This document shows, piece by piece, positions 1 through 8,432 of a stretch of DNA of 64,000 bases; the first letter of the stretch is position 1, and each line of letters begins with the position of its first letter. The stretch covers positions 310,001 to 374,000 of the forward strand of contig NZ_QHKX01000003.1 of assembly GCF_003194625.1 (NCBI RefSeq). Direction: 5' to 3'. This stretch comes from Nocardioides solisilvae. GTDB lineage: Bacteria > Actinomycetota > Actinomycetes > Propionibacteriales > Nocardioidaceae. The position numbers and the translations under genes were made by a program. Below the pieces are notes generated by a model. It worked only from the letters and a program-made list of their open reading frames with translations, was not told the origin of the DNA and did not search any database.

Positions 1-2
1 AC

Positions 3-728
3 GACCGCTTCCTCTTCCTCTCCGACGTCGCCCCGACCGCGTGGCAGGCGGTCGCCTACGCCGACGTCCCCGACGGCGGGACGCTGCTGGTGATGGGGCT
101 GGGCCCGATCGGCCTCATGTCGGTGCGGATCGCCCAGCACCTCGGGCACCGGGTGATCGGCGTCGACCGGGTCCCCGAGCGGCTCGCCCGCGCCGCCGCG
201 GCGGGCGCCGAGACCATCGACCTGTCGGCCGTCGACGACGTCGCCGACGAGGTCCGGTCGCGGACCGCCGGCCGGGGCGCCGACTCCGTGGTCGACGCCG
301 TCGGCATGGAGGCGCACGGCTCCCCCGTCGCCGAGCTCAGCCAGAAGGCGCTGGGCCTCCTCCCCCGCCGGCTCGCCGCCGGGCTGATGCAGCGCGTGGG
401 CGTCGACCGCGCCGCCGCCCTCACGGCCTCGCTCGACGCCGTGCGCCGGGGCGGCACCGTCTCGCTCAGCGGCGTCTACGGCGGGATGACCCAGCCGCTG
501 CCGCTCATGGACATGTTCGACAAGCAGCTGCAGCTGCGGATGGGGCAGGCCAACGTCAAGCGGTGGATGGACGACCTGCTCCCGCTGGCCCTCGACGACG
601 CCGACCCGCTCGGCCTGGAGCAGTTCGCCAGCCACCACCTGCCGCTGGAGGAGGCACCGCAGGCCTACGCCGACTTCCAGGCCAAGGCCGACGGCACCTT
701 CAAGGTGGTCTTCCAGCCCGGCGCCTGA
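3..728 (+). CDS. Zinc-type alcohol dehydrogenase, 5' end outside window
   Basis: This is the C-terminal two thirds of a medium-chain, zinc-type alcohol/formaldehyde dehydrogenase. The frame is open from the window edge and reads into the nucleotide-binding Rossmann fold, whose glycine motif VMGLGPIGLMS is encoded near 95-125, followed by a conserved GADSVVDAVG segment. The C-terminal part contains a GGTVSLSGVYGG stretch and ends FKVVFQPGA. The long segment between the Rossmann fold and the C-terminus resembles the glutathione-independent formaldehyde dehydrogenase branch, but the catalytic zinc ligands lie upstream of the window, so the substrate cannot be assigned. It converges with the FMN reductase gene across a long inverted repeat. 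Confidence 0.85.
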   Translation, partial: DRFLFLSDVAPTAWQAVAYADVPDGGTLLVMGLGPIGLMSVRIAQHLGHRVIGVDRVPERLARAAAAGAETIDLSAVDDVADEVRSRTAGRGADSVVDAVGMEAHGSPVAELSQKALGLLPRRLAAGLMQRVGVDRAAALTASLDAVRRGGTVSLSGVYGGMTQPLPLMDMFDKQLQLRMGQANVKRWMDDLLPLALDDADPLGLEQFASHHLPLEEAPQAYADFQAKADGTFKVVFQPGA

Positions 729-747
729 CCGACGACCTCACCTCCTG

Positions 748-817
748 CCCGATAGTCCCCCACAGTCCGACCACCGACACGCCGGTCCGGTTGGTCGATA
801 CGTCGGGGACTATCGGG
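748..817. terminator. Long inverted repeat between convergent genes
   Basis: The arms CCCGATAGTCCCC (748-760) and GGGGACTATCGGG (805-817) are perfect 13-bp complements. A second imperfect stem (cgaccacc with ggttggtcg) lies inside. The element sits between the stops of two convergent genes and probably acts as a bidirectional terminator. No T-tract is visible. Confidence 0.6.
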
Positions 818-823
818 GAGCGG

Positions 824-1453
824 TCACTCGGCGGGGTACGGCGCCCCCGCCAGCAGGCGGGCCAGGTGGGCGGCGTTGCGGGCCGCGGTGGCCGTGGTCT
901 CCGCCGTCTTCTCGGGCGTGGGCTCCTTGTCCTTGTAGTCCACCCCCTGCATCGCCTCCCCCACCCAGTAGCTGACGCCCTGGGCCGGAATCGAGAAGCC
1001 CACGTCGTCGAGCGCCTGGAAGAGCTCGGCGCTCACGTGGTGGGCGCCGTCCTCGTTGCCCACCACCCCGACGACGGCGACCTTGCCGAACATCGTCGGC
1101 CGGCCCTCGTCGTCGGTCTCGGAGATCTCGGCGTCGAGGCGCTCGAGCACCATCTTGGCCACCGACGACGGCTGGCCCATCCAGATCGGGGTGACCAGGA
1201 CGAGGACGTCGGCGTCGAGCACCTGCTCGCGGAGCACCGGCCACTCGTCGCCGTCCCCCTCGTCGGTGCTGACCCCGAACCGCACGTCGTGGTCGACGAC
1301 CCGGACCATGCGGCCGGAGACGCCGTGGCCGGCGAGGGCCTCGAGCAGCTGGCTGCCGAGCAGGTCGGAGCTGGACTCGGCCGGTGAGGGCTTGAGGGTG
1401 CAATTGAGGGCGAGGGCGGTGAGCTCACGGGGATCCGTCTGGGAGTCGGTCAT
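824..1453 (-). CDS. Flavodoxin-like NAD(P)H-dependent FMN reductase
   Basis: A flavodoxin-fold reductase that would bind FMN and use NAD(P)H; the physiological acceptor is unknown. The protein of about 209 aa has the early strand LTALALNCTLKPSP with an SSS phosphate-binding turn, then VLVLVTPIWMGQPSS, typical of the flavin-binding loop of the NADPH-dependent FMN reductase family, and a later KVAVVGVVGNEDGAHH strand. I chose the ATG at 1453 because the longer open frame begins with a low-complexity arginine/glycine stretch lacking homology-like character. The divergent gene downstream of its promoter encodes an F420-type oxidoreductase, so the two may share a regulatory region of about 50 bp. 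Confidence 0.85.
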   Translation of the reverse strand: MTDSQTDPRELTALALNCTLKPSPAESSSDLLGSQLLEALAGHGVSGRMVRVVDHDVRFGVSTDEGDGDEWPVLREQVLDADVLVLVTPIWMGQPSSVAKMVLERLDAEISETDDEGRPTMFGKVAVVGVVGNEDGAHHVSAELFQALDDVGFSIPAQGVSYWVGEAMQGVDYKDKEPTPEKTAETTATAARNAAHLARLLAGAPYPAE

Positions 1454-1502
1454 GGCGTCCCCGTACCCGCATGGGCGCCGACCACCCGGGTACGGACCGC
1501 CC

Positions 1503-2474
1503 ATGCGCATCGGCTACACGCTCATGACCGAGCAGACCTCCCCGCCCGACCTCGTCCGCCACGCCGGCCTCGCCGAGCGGGCGGGCTTCGACTTCGAGGT
1601 GATGAGCGACCACTACTTCCCCTGGCTCGACGAGCAGGGCCACTCGGGCTACGCGTGGTCGATGCTCGGTGCCGTCACCCAGGTGACCTCCCGGGTCGAG
1701 CTGATGACCTACGTGACCTGCCCGACCTTCCGCTACCACCCGGCGGTGGTGGCCCAGAAGGCCGCGACCGTCCAGCTGCTCTCCGGCGGCCGCTTCACCC
1801 TCGGCGTCGGCTCCGGGGAGAACCTCAACGAGCACGTCGTGGGCCAGGGCTGGCCGGCGGTCGACGTCCGCCACGAGATGCTGGTCGAGGCGCTGGAGAT
1901 CATCAACGCGCTCTTCGACGGCGGCTACGTCACCCACCACGGCGTCCACTTCGACGTCGACTCCGCCAAGCTCTGGGACCTCCCCGAGACCCGGGTGCCG
2001 ATCGGCGCCGCCGTCTCGGGCAAGCAGTCGATCGAGCTGCTCGCGCCCCTGGTCGACCACCTGGTCACCACCGAGCCCGACGGCGACCTGGTCGTCCAGT
2101 GGGACGACGCGGGCGCCCGTGGCAGCCGCAAGATCGGCCAGATGCCGATCTGCTTCGACCGGGACCGGGACGCCGCCGTGCAGCGGGCGCACGAGCAGTT
2201 CCGCTGGTTCGGCGGCGGCTGGAAGGTCAACGCCGAGCTGCCCGGCACCGCGGGATTCGACGGAGCCAGCCAGTTCGTCCGACCCGAGGACGTCGCCGGG
2301 TCGATCCCGTGCGGCGACGACGTGGACGCCGTCGTCGAGGCCGCCGCCGCGTGGCGCGAGGCGGGCTTCACCGACCTCGCGCTGATCCAGGTCGGCGGCG
2401 ACCACCAGGAGGGCTTCCTGGAGTGGGCCGAGTCCGACCTGCTCCCGGCGCTGCGCGACGGACAGGCGGGCTGA
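1503..2474 (+). CDS. F420-dependent LLM-class oxidoreductase (G6PDH-like)
   Basis: A luciferase-like monooxygenase-fold enzyme that probably uses coenzyme F420. The protein has 323 aa. The N-terminal MRIGYTL strand, SDHYFPW at residues 35-41, a GGRFTLGVGSGE segment near 96-106 with LNEH following, and a C-terminal ALIQVGGD strand match the F420-dependent glucose-6-phosphate dehydrogenase-related group of actinobacteria. The true substrate cannot be read from sequence; many members act on hydroxyl or carbonyl compounds other than G6P. The ATG at 1503 gives the family-like N-terminus; the open frame runs further upstream without likely coding. The stop is 3 bp before the next gene, so the two are probably cotranscribed. 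Confidence 0.85.
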   Translation: MRIGYTLMTEQTSPPDLVRHAGLAERAGFDFEVMSDHYFPWLDEQGHSGYAWSMLGAVTQVTSRVELMTYVTCPTFRYHPAVVAQKAATVQLLSGGRFTLGVGSGENLNEHVVGQGWPAVDVRHEMLVEALEIINALFDGGYVTHHGVHFDVDSAKLWDLPETRVPIGAAVSGKQSIELLAPLVDHLVTTEPDGDLVVQWDDAGARGSRKIGQMPICFDRDRDAAVQRAHEQFRWFGGGWKVNAELPGTAGFDGASQFVRPEDVAGSIPCGDDVDAVVEAAAAWREAGFTDLALIQVGGDHQEGFLEWAESDLLPALRDGQAG

Positions 2475-2477
2475 GCC

Positions 2478-3485
2478 GTGGACGTCGTCGTCACCGGCGC
2501 CACCGGCAACATCGGCACCGCGGTGGTCGAGCGGCTGCTCGCCGCCCCCGAGGTCACCCGGGTGCGCGGCGTCGCCCGCCGCCTGCTGCTCGACGAGGAG
2601 GCCAGGCGGCCCGGCGAGCGGGTCGAGTGGCACGAGGCCGACGTCCGCACCGACGACCTCGCCGGCCTGGTCCGCGGCGCCGACTGCGTCGTCCACCTCG
2701 CCTGGATGTTCAACCCGACCCACCACCCCGAGACCACGTGGGAGACCAACGCGGTCGGCACCGCCCGCGTGCTCGAGGCGGTCGCCGCTGCGGGCGTCCC
2801 CCACGTCGTGGCCGCCTCATCCATCGCCGCCTACTCCCCGCGGGTCGACCTCGACCCGGTCGAGGAGTCCTGGCCGACGCACGGCACCTCGGCGGCGTCG
2901 TACTGCCGGGAGAAGGCGTACGTCGAGCGGCTGCTCGACGCGGCCGAGGCCGGCACCGGCGCCGTCGTCGCCCGGCTGCGCCCGGCGTTCGTCTTCCAGC
3001 GCCGTGCCGCCTCGGAGCAGCGCCGGATCTTCGGCGGCCCGCTCGCGCCGCAACGGCTGGTCCGGCCCGCGCTGGTCCCGGTGCTGCCGTTCCCCGCCGA
3101 CGTGCCGTTCCAGGCGATCCACGCCGCGGACCTCGCGGACGCGGTCGCTCGCGTCGTCGTACGGCGCGCGGGCGGCCCCTTCAACCTCGCGGCCGACGAG
3201 GTGGTCGGGGCCGAGCAGCTGGCGGAGGTCTTCGAGGCCCGACACGTGCCGGTGCCGAAGGCCGTCCTGCGCGGGTTGATCGCGGGCGGCTGGAAGGCGC
3301 GCGCGCTCCCCGCCGACCCGCGGCTCTTCGACGCGCTGAGCCGGTTGCCGGTGATGTCGACCGCACGAGCGCGGCGCGAGCTCGACTGGCGCCCGCGGCT
3401 CACCGGCCCGGAGGCGGTCGCCGACCTCGTCGCCGGGATGGCGGAGGGCGCGGGCTTCGGCACCGCTCCCCTGCACGCGTCCTGA
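2478..3485 (+). CDS. Extended SDR, NAD-dependent epimerase/dehydratase family
   Basis: An extended short-chain dehydrogenase of 335 aa with the nucleotide-binding motif TGATGNIG at residues 6-13, an acidic residue pattern after strand 3 (ADVRTDD), and the catalytic YxxxK pair at about Y142 and K146 (YCREK). A GTG start directly follows the upstream gene. The C-terminal half contains a variable substrate domain. It would reduce or epimerise an NDP-sugar-like or isoprenoid-like substrate, but nothing narrows the choice. A HAD hydrolase follows after 29 bp, making a three-gene transcription unit likely. Confidence 0.85.
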   Translation: MDVVVTGATGNIGTAVVERLLAAPEVTRVRGVARRLLLDEEARRPGERVEWHEADVRTDDLAGLVRGADCVVHLAWMFNPTHHPETTWETNAVGTARVLEAVAAAGVPHVVAASSIAAYSPRVDLDPVEESWPTHGTSAASYCREKAYVERLLDAAEAGTGAVVARLRPAFVFQRRAASEQRRIFGGPLAPQRLVRPALVPVLPFPADVPFQAIHAADLADAVARVVVRRAGGPFNLAADEVVGAEQLAEVFEARHVPVPKAVLRGLIAGGWKARALPADPRLFDALSRLPVMSTARARRELDWRPRLTGPEAVADLVAGMAEGAGFGTAPLHAS

Positions 3486-3514
3486 CCCGACCGCCCGCCC
3501 ACCGGAAAGGCGCC

Positions 3515-4240
3515 ATGACCAACCCTCCTCCGACCGACCACCTGCCGACCGGCCTGCCCCTCGCGGTGGACACGGTGGTCCTGGACATCGACGGCACCCT
3601 GCTCGACTCCAACTACCACCACACGGTCGCGTGGGTGCGGGCCTTCGCGCGGCACGGCCACGACGTCCCCGCGTGGCGGATCCACCGGCAGATCGGCCAG
3701 GGCGGCGACCGGCTCGTCGCGGCTGCCGCCGGCCAGGAGGTCGAGGACGCCGACGGCGACTCGGTCCGCGACGCGTGGGAGGAGGAGTTCGACGCGCTGA
3801 TGGACGAGACGACGCTGCTGCCCGGCGCCCGCGACCTGCTGGCTGCCCTCCACGAGCGGGGGCTGAAGGTGGTGCTGGCCAGCTCCGCCATACCCCGGCA
3901 CGCCGCGCACGCCACCCGCCTGCTGGACGCCGACGACCTGGTCGACGCCGCCACCACCGCCGAGGACGCCGAGGAGACGAAGCCCGACCCCGAGCTGCTC
4001 GACACCGCGATCGCCAAGGTCGACGGAGGACGCGCCGTGCTCGTCGGCGACTCCGTCTGGGACGTGGAGGCGGCCAACGCCCGCGGACTGCCCACCCTCG
4101 GCGTGCTCACCGGGGGCTTCTCCCGCGCCGAGCTCGAGGAGACGGGCGCGGTCACGGTGGTCGAGGACGCGGCCGAGCTGCTCGCACGACTCGACGAGCT
4201 GCTGCAGCCCGCCCCGCCCCCGGGACGTCATACGGACTGA
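3515..4240 (+). CDS. HAD-superfamily hydrolase (phosphoglycolate phosphatase-like)
   Basis: A haloacid dehalogenase-type phosphatase of 241 aa. Motif I LDIDGTLLDS (nucleophile D24, acid/base D26), motif II in VVLASSA, motif III lysine in KPDPELL, and motif IV VLVGDSVWDVEAA are all present, with an alpha-helical C1 cap between motifs I and II. These features place it with phosphoglycolate phosphatase/beta-phosphoglucomutase-like members. The substrate is not determined. An AGG-rich ribosome-binding site (ggaaagg) precedes the ATG. It ends about 50 bp before a convergent secreted protease gene. Confidence 0.9.
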   Translation: MTNPPPTDHLPTGLPLAVDTVVLDIDGTLLDSNYHHTVAWVRAFARHGHDVPAWRIHRQIGQGGDRLVAAAAGQEVEDADGDSVRDAWEEEFDALMDETTLLPGARDLLAALHERGLKVVLASSAIPRHAAHATRLLDADDLVDAATTAEDAEETKPDPELLDTAIAKVDGGRAVLVGDSVWDVEAANARGLPTLGVLTGGFSRAELEETGAVTVVEDAAELLARLDELLQPAPPPGRHTD

Positions 4241-4289
4241 GGTGACGCTCCACCCGCGCACGACGTCCCGGAGGTTCCGGTGGCTCCCG

Positions 4290-5231
4290 TCAGTAGGAGC
4301 CTTCGGGATCGGTGAGGAACGCCAGGTCGTCGGGCTGGTCGATCCGGTAGCTGCCGCTGGCGTTGCAGTTGTAGTTGAGGCCGAACGACGTGACCGCCAC
4401 GATGACGTTCTGCTCGGCGATCGCCTCGGTGGTGATGTCGAACGTCGGCCCGCCGGAGTCGCCGAAGCACGTGCCTCCGGTGGTGCCGCGGCCGGCGTGG
4501 GAGAACATCACGGCGATGTCCCGGTAGCCGTAGGCGCCGCGGAAGCTGACGAGGCGCCGGTCCGCCTTGCGACGGGTGTCGCCGCCGAGCGCGGACTTGG
4601 GTCCGCTGTCCTCCAGCCCGTAGCCGACCGACTCGAAGAGGGCACCGTTCTTGGCGGCGCCGTCGTAGCGGTCCAGGTAGTCGGGCGTGGGCAGGGCGCC
4701 GTACTCCGGCAGGTCGATCGGCTCGCTCAGCTCGACGACACCGAGGTCGTGCAGGAGGAACTGCGCGTCGACGTACTCGGGGTGGGTGAACGTCGTCCGC
4801 GCCTCGGCCCACTCGTCGCTCGCGTCCAGCAGCGCCGACCAGGTCTCGTACCGCTCCTCGTTGCGGTCGGGGGCGAAGCTCGAGCTCGGCGGGAGCGCGA
4901 GCTGCGGGTCCTCGGCGACGGTGAACCACACGTCGGTGCCGCCGAGGAGCGGGTCGGCCGGCGGCTCCCCCTCCACCCCGATCGCGTAGGTGCAGTGCCC
5001 GGCCGTGACGACCGTGTCGCGGTCGACGAGGGTGCCGGTGCAGCTGTACCAGGCGCCCGGGTCCTCGAACCGGGGGTCCTGGGCGTCGGGGACGTGGAAG
5101 AGCAGCTGACCGACGAACGGGTGCTCCCCGCCGTCCGGCGCCCCGCCCACGATCGCGTGGGCCGGCAGGACGGGCGGGAGGAGCAGCGCGCCGACGGCGA
5201 TGGCCGCGGCGCGGAGGAGGTTGCGGTGCAT
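4290..5231 (-). CDS. Secreted trypsin-like serine protease (S1 family)
   Basis: An exported chymotrypsin-fold serine protease of 313 aa. A basic N-terminus and hydrophobic core form a signal peptide ending PAHA at about residue 26, immediately followed by IVGG, the typical new N-terminus of an activated trypsin-like enzyme, so there is little or no propeptide. The triad is visible: H79 in TAGHC, D162 in HDLGVVEL, and S259 in GDSGGP. Four or more cysteines suggest disulfides. The ATG at 5231 follows a purine-rich ribosome-binding site. The target protein is unknown. Confidence 0.9.
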   Translation of the reverse strand: MHRNLLRAAAIAVGALLLPPVLPAHAIVGGAPDGGEHPFVGQLLFHVPDAQDPRFEDPGAWYSCTGTLVDRDTVVTAGHCTYAIGVEGEPPADPLLGGTDVWFTVAEDPQLALPPSSSFAPDRNEERYETWSALLDASDEWAEARTTFTHPEYVDAQFLLHDLGVVELSEPIDLPEYGALPTPDYLDRYDGAAKNGALFESVGYGLEDSGPKSALGGDTRRKADRRLVSFRGAYGYRDIAVMFSHAGRGTTGGTCFGDSGGPTFDITTEAIAEQNVIVAVTSFGLNYNCNASGSYRIDQPDDLAFLTDPEGSY

Positions 5232-5347
5232 GGTGGCACGCTCCTGTCTGCGGTGGGAGGATCCGGACGTCCAGTAGAAGCCCGGAGGCTCCTCCGGGGG
5301 AAGGCCTCTCCCTCCACGAGCTGCACCCGGTCGGGGGCCGAAGCCGG

Positions 5348-5884
5348 TCAGCGGCGGGTGACCCCGCCCGCCCCGGGCCCGGCGACGTCCTCGACGACCC
5401 CGGCGTCGGGGTCCCACCAGCGGAGGCGGTCGCAGACGAGGGTGCGCGGCCCCGGTGCGTCGTCCAGCACCTCCAGCGCCCGCGGCAGCAGGTGCCTCGG
5501 GACGCGCCGGGCCAGCGTGACGTGCGGGGTCCAGACCGGGTGGCGCACCCCCGGCACCCGGTCCCGGAGCCGGGCCGCGGCCCGTGCGGTGGCGTCGTCG
5601 GGCTCGGCCAGGTGGGCCAACGTCACGCGCGTCCCCTGCCCGAGGACCAGCAGGCCGCGCAGCTCGACCCTGGAGGGCAGCAGCGGACCGACGAGGTCGC
5701 ACGCCTCCTCGACGACGGCCCGCTCGATCCCGGCGGCGGCCACGACCGTGAGGTGCGGGGCGTTGGTCATCGACCGGTGGTCGGCCTGCGACGGCAGCCC
5801 CGCGGCCCGCAGCGCCTCCCACTGCGCGACGACCGCGGCCGTCGAGTCGGGGTCGAAGCTGAGCTCCAGCGCGTGGTCGGGCAC
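5348..5884 (-). CDS. 2'-5' RNA ligase superfamily protein
   Basis: A 178-aa protein of the 2H phosphoesterase/2'-5' RNA ligase superfamily, identified by the two signature motifs HLT (residues 44-46) and HVT (121-123), each followed by hydrophobic residues. These histidines form the cyclic-phosphodiesterase active site in the family. Substrates may be RNA 2',3'-cyclic phosphates or small cyclic nucleotides. The start is a GTG at 5884. It lies in a run of small minus-strand genes with short gaps. Confidence 0.8.
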   Translation of the reverse strand: MPDHALELSFDPDSTAAVVAQWEALRAAGLPSQADHRSMTNAPHLTVVAAAGIERAVVEEACDLVGPLLPSRVELRGLLVLGQGTRVTLAHLAEPDDATARAAARLRDRVPGVRHPVWTPHVTLARRVPRHLLPRALEVLDDAPGPRTLVCDRLRWWDPDAGVVEDVAGPGAGGVTRR

Positions 5885-5898
5885 GCCTGGAGGATAGG

Positions 5899-6549
5899 TC
5901 AGGGGCGCGCCGCGTCGACGGCGTGGCGTACGGCGAGCAGGGGGCTGGCGAGGACGGGCACCGGGAGCTCGGCCAGGAGCGCTGCCGCGTTCGCCATGCT
6001 GGCCTGGGCGAGCACGACGACGTCCACCTGGTCGGCGACGCCGCGGGCCACGTCGGCCACCTGACGGAGGTAGGCGGCCGTCTCCCCGCGCTCGAAGGCG
6101 GCCCACGCGCCGGGGGCGACGACCTCGACCACCGTCGGGGAGACGCCGGCCCGGCGCGCCTCGTCGGCGAGCAGGTCGCCGGTGGGTCCGAGCGTGGACT
6201 CCAGCGCCGCGACGACGGCGATCCTCGGTCCCGCGCGCACCGCCTCGCGTGCCATCGGCCGGTCCACCCGCAGGACCGGGACGCCGGAGCCATCGCCGGC
6301 CAGCTCCGCGACCGGGCCGAGCGTGGAGCAGGTGCAGACCACGACGTCCGCCCCGTCGTCGACCAGCCGCCGCACGAGGGCCAGCGTCGCCGCGGCGACG
6401 CCGGGGCTCGGCCCCTCGCCGCGGGCCCGGGCGAGCAGGTCGGGCTCGACGAGGTGCGCGGCGCTCGACCCGGGGTCGACCTCGCGGACGAGCGCCTCGA
6501 AGGTCGCGACGTGGACCTCGGCGGTGTGCAGGAACCCGAGGCGCGGCAT
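5899..6549 (-). CDS. Aspartate/glutamate racemase family protein
   Basis: A 216-aa protein of the Asp/Glu/hydantoin racemase fold. The first active-site cysteine region is present as VVCTCSTLGP (C72/C74). In the second half, where PLP-independent racemases carry a second cysteine, the matching segment reads VVLAQASMA at about 179-186, so the cysteine is replaced by alanine. That argues against a classical two-base racemase and for a one-cysteine activity such as a decarboxylase or isomerase-type relative. The function is open. It shares a direction and short gaps with both neighbours. Confidence 0.75.
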   Translation of the reverse strand: MPRLGFLHTAEVHVATFEALVREVDPGSSAAHLVEPDLLARARGEGPSPGVAAATLALVRRLVDDGADVVVCTCSTLGPVAELAGDGSGVPVLRVDRPMAREAVRAGPRIAVVAALESTLGPTGDLLADEARRAGVSPTVVEVVAPGAWAAFERGETAAYLRQVADVARGVADQVDVVVLAQASMANAAALLAELPVPVLASPLLAVRHAVDAARP

Positions 6550-6567
6550 CCCGGCAGTCTGCCAGCC

Positions 6568-7140
6568 TCAGCCGTCCAGCAGGGCGAGCAGCCTGGTGAC
6601 GGTCGCCCAGTTGCGCATCGTGCCCTCCGGCGCGTCGGCGGCCGGACGTCGGGCCAGCTCGGCCGCCAGCCGGCTGCGCCCGAGGCCGTCGGGGGTGTGC
6701 AGGTAGAGGTAATGGCCGACCACCGTGCCGTCGTCCCTGCTCCCCTTCTCCCGGGCCCGCGCCACGGCCGCGGCGAGGGTGGCCGCGGCATCGGGTCCGG
6801 GGCTGCCCTGGTGGAAGACGACGTGGAGCCGCTTGGGGTCGGTCTCGTCGGGGAAGGGGTTGTCCGCCACCACCCGCGCGAGCTGCCTGCGGGTCAGGAC
6901 GACGACGCCGCAGCGCACGTCCAGCCGCTCGGCGATCGCTTCGCCGAGCGAGTCGGCCAGCGCGGTGACGCTCCCGGTCGCGTGGAAGACCAGGTTGCCG
7001 CTCTGGATGTAGGTGGCGACGTCCTCCCACCCCAGGGAGGCCGCCACGTCGCGCAGGTCCGCCATCGCGATCCGGTGGTGGGACCCGACGTTGACCCCGC
7101 GCAGCAGTGCGACGTGGCTGCGCGCGTCCTCACCCGTCAC
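6568..7140 (-). CDS. DUF1697 family protein
   Basis: A 190-aa protein with the characteristic DUF1697 opening VALLRGVNVG (about residues 10-19), the YIQSGNLVF block near 44-52, and a C-terminal TMRNWATVTRL segment. The family is widespread in actinobacteria and has no established biochemical role. The start codon region overlaps the 3' end of the upstream GNAT-like gene by 11 bp, suggesting translational coupling. Confidence 0.85.
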   Translation of the reverse strand: MTGEDARSHVALLRGVNVGSHHRIAMADLRDVAASLGWEDVATYIQSGNLVFHATGSVTALADSLGEAIAERLDVRCGVVVLTRRQLARVVADNPFPDETDPKRLHVVFHQGSPGPDAAATLAAAVARAREKGSRDDGTVVGHYLYLHTPDGLGRSRLAAELARRPAADAPEGTMRNWATVTRLLALLDG

Positions 7141-7738
7141 CGTGCCCGCCCTTCCCCGTGACGAGGCGGCGGACCACCCTCCGTCGCAGCGTGGGTGCAG
7201 CGACGACCTCGTACCCGGCGTCGAGGAAGACCTGGAGCGGGCCGACCGACGCCTCGTCCCACGTCGCCCTGCCGCCCGGCGCGGCCTCGATCGGGTAGCC
7301 CTCGAGGACGCGGGCCCCGACCTGCTCCCCGTAGCCGACCGTGGCGGCGGCGAGCTCGTAGGTCAGGCCCGACCCGCGGCGGTCCGGGCGGACGACGAAG
7401 CACGTCACCGACCAGGCGCCCTCCAGCTCCGGGTCCATCCGCATCCAGGCTTGCTTGCGGCTCCACAGCCGCGGGTAGCTCTCCCGCGGCTCGACCGCGA
7501 CCCAGCCGGCGGCCTCACCGTCGACGTACCCGACCAGCCCCGAGGTCGGTCCGGCCGTGCCGCAGGCGGTCTGCTCGAGCAACGCGGCCTCCCGCTGCTC
7601 CTGGGTCGTGTCCCGCCAGATCCAGCCGGGGACCTTGTACGCCTGGCAACGGCACCTGTGCGCCCCTCCCGTGGCGAAGAGCGCCTCGACGTCCTCGGTC
7701 GTCGCCCGGTGGGCCGGCAGCCAGGTGAACTCCCCCAT
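7130..7738 (-). CDS. GNAT-family N-acetyltransferase
   Basis: A 202-aa protein with a GCN5-related acetyltransferase core: CFVVRPDRRGSGLTYELAAA (about 127-146) is the acetyl-CoA pyrophosphate-binding loop of motif A, and a C-terminal FLDAGYEVV stretch is the usual beta-strand after the last helix. An N-terminal region with HRCRCQAYK may bind a ligand or metal. The acceptor is unknown. It overlaps the DUF1697 gene by 11 bp. Confidence 0.8.
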   Translation of the reverse strand: MGEFTWLPAHRATTEDVEALFATGGAHRCRCQAYKVPGWIWRDTTQEQREAALLEQTACGTAGPTSGLVGYVDGEAAGWVAVEPRESYPRLWSRKQAWMRMDPELEGAWSVTCFVVRPDRRGSGLTYELAAATVGYGEQVGARVLEGYPIEAAPGGRATWDEASVGPLQVFLDAGYEVVAAPTLRRRVVRRLVTGKGGHGDG

Positions 7739-7785
7739 CCTGCGAGCCTTCTCACCCGTACGGGTCTTGTCAACGGGTGTGGCCG

Positions 7786-8358
7786 TCAGCAGGCGAAGGA
7801 GAGCGGCTCGAGGGTGGCGCTCCACATCGGCCCGGTGGCACTCCCCTGCTCGCCGTCCCACGTGATCTCGGCCGTCCCATCGGCGAAGGGCATCTCCCCG
7901 TCGTCGGTGACGTACTCCGCGACGCGGCGGGCGACCCCGGTCTCCCCGCGGAGCACGTGGAGGGACCCACCTCCGGAGACGACGAACGCGCGCTCCTCGA
8001 CCAGGACGCGACACCCCTCCGGGGAGCCGTCGGGGTGCAGGTGGTGGGTGGTCCCCTCCACGACGCTGAACGCCGTCCCGGCGAGGCCCGCGACGAGCAC
8101 GAGCGCGCCGACCGCCAGGACTGCCCGGGAGCCCCGTCTCCCCCCAGCCGCACGGCCCCGACGGAGCAGGGCAGCCGCGGCGAGGACGACGGCGAGCAGC
8201 GGCAGCGGCAGGACCACTCCGCCGGCGACGACGCGCAGCCCGGCCCAGTGCGCCAGGACGCAGGCGACGCCGACGAGGGCCAGGGCGACCTCGACGCCGA
8301 TCGGGCTCCGGGGTGGCGCGCTGACGGAGCCGGCGGAGGAAACGGAGGACGACCCCAT
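7786..8358 (-). CDS. Hypothetical membrane protein
   Basis: A 190-aa protein with no recognised family. A short Ser/Ala-rich N-terminus is followed by about three hydrophobic segments (roughly residues 22-40, 44-64 and 80-100). The C-terminal 90 residues are polar with alternating strands and would probably lie outside the membrane. A cysteine at the extreme C-terminus and another in EGCRVLV could pair. It is a single gene between the acetyltransferase and helicase genes. Confidence 0.6.
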   Translation of the reverse strand: MGSSSVSSAGSVSAPPRSPIGVEVALALVGVACVLAHWAGLRVVAGGVVLPLPLLAVVLAAAALLRRGRAAGGRRGSRAVLAVGALVLVAGLAGTAFSVVEGTTHHLHPDGSPEGCRVLVEERAFVVSGGGSLHVLRGETGVARRVAEYVTDDGEMPFADGTAEITWDGEQGSATGPMWSATLEPLSFAC

Positions 8359-8432
8359 GGGTCCATGGTGGCGCACGCGCGGCCGGGACGCCCGGACGTC
8401 CGGCGTCCACGGCGCGCGCAGGGCCGTTCGGG

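Noticed and set aside
41..1387. Arg/Gly-rich frame over the first two genes
   Set aside because: Overlaps an alcohol dehydrogenase and an antisense FMN reductase and has no recognisable domain.
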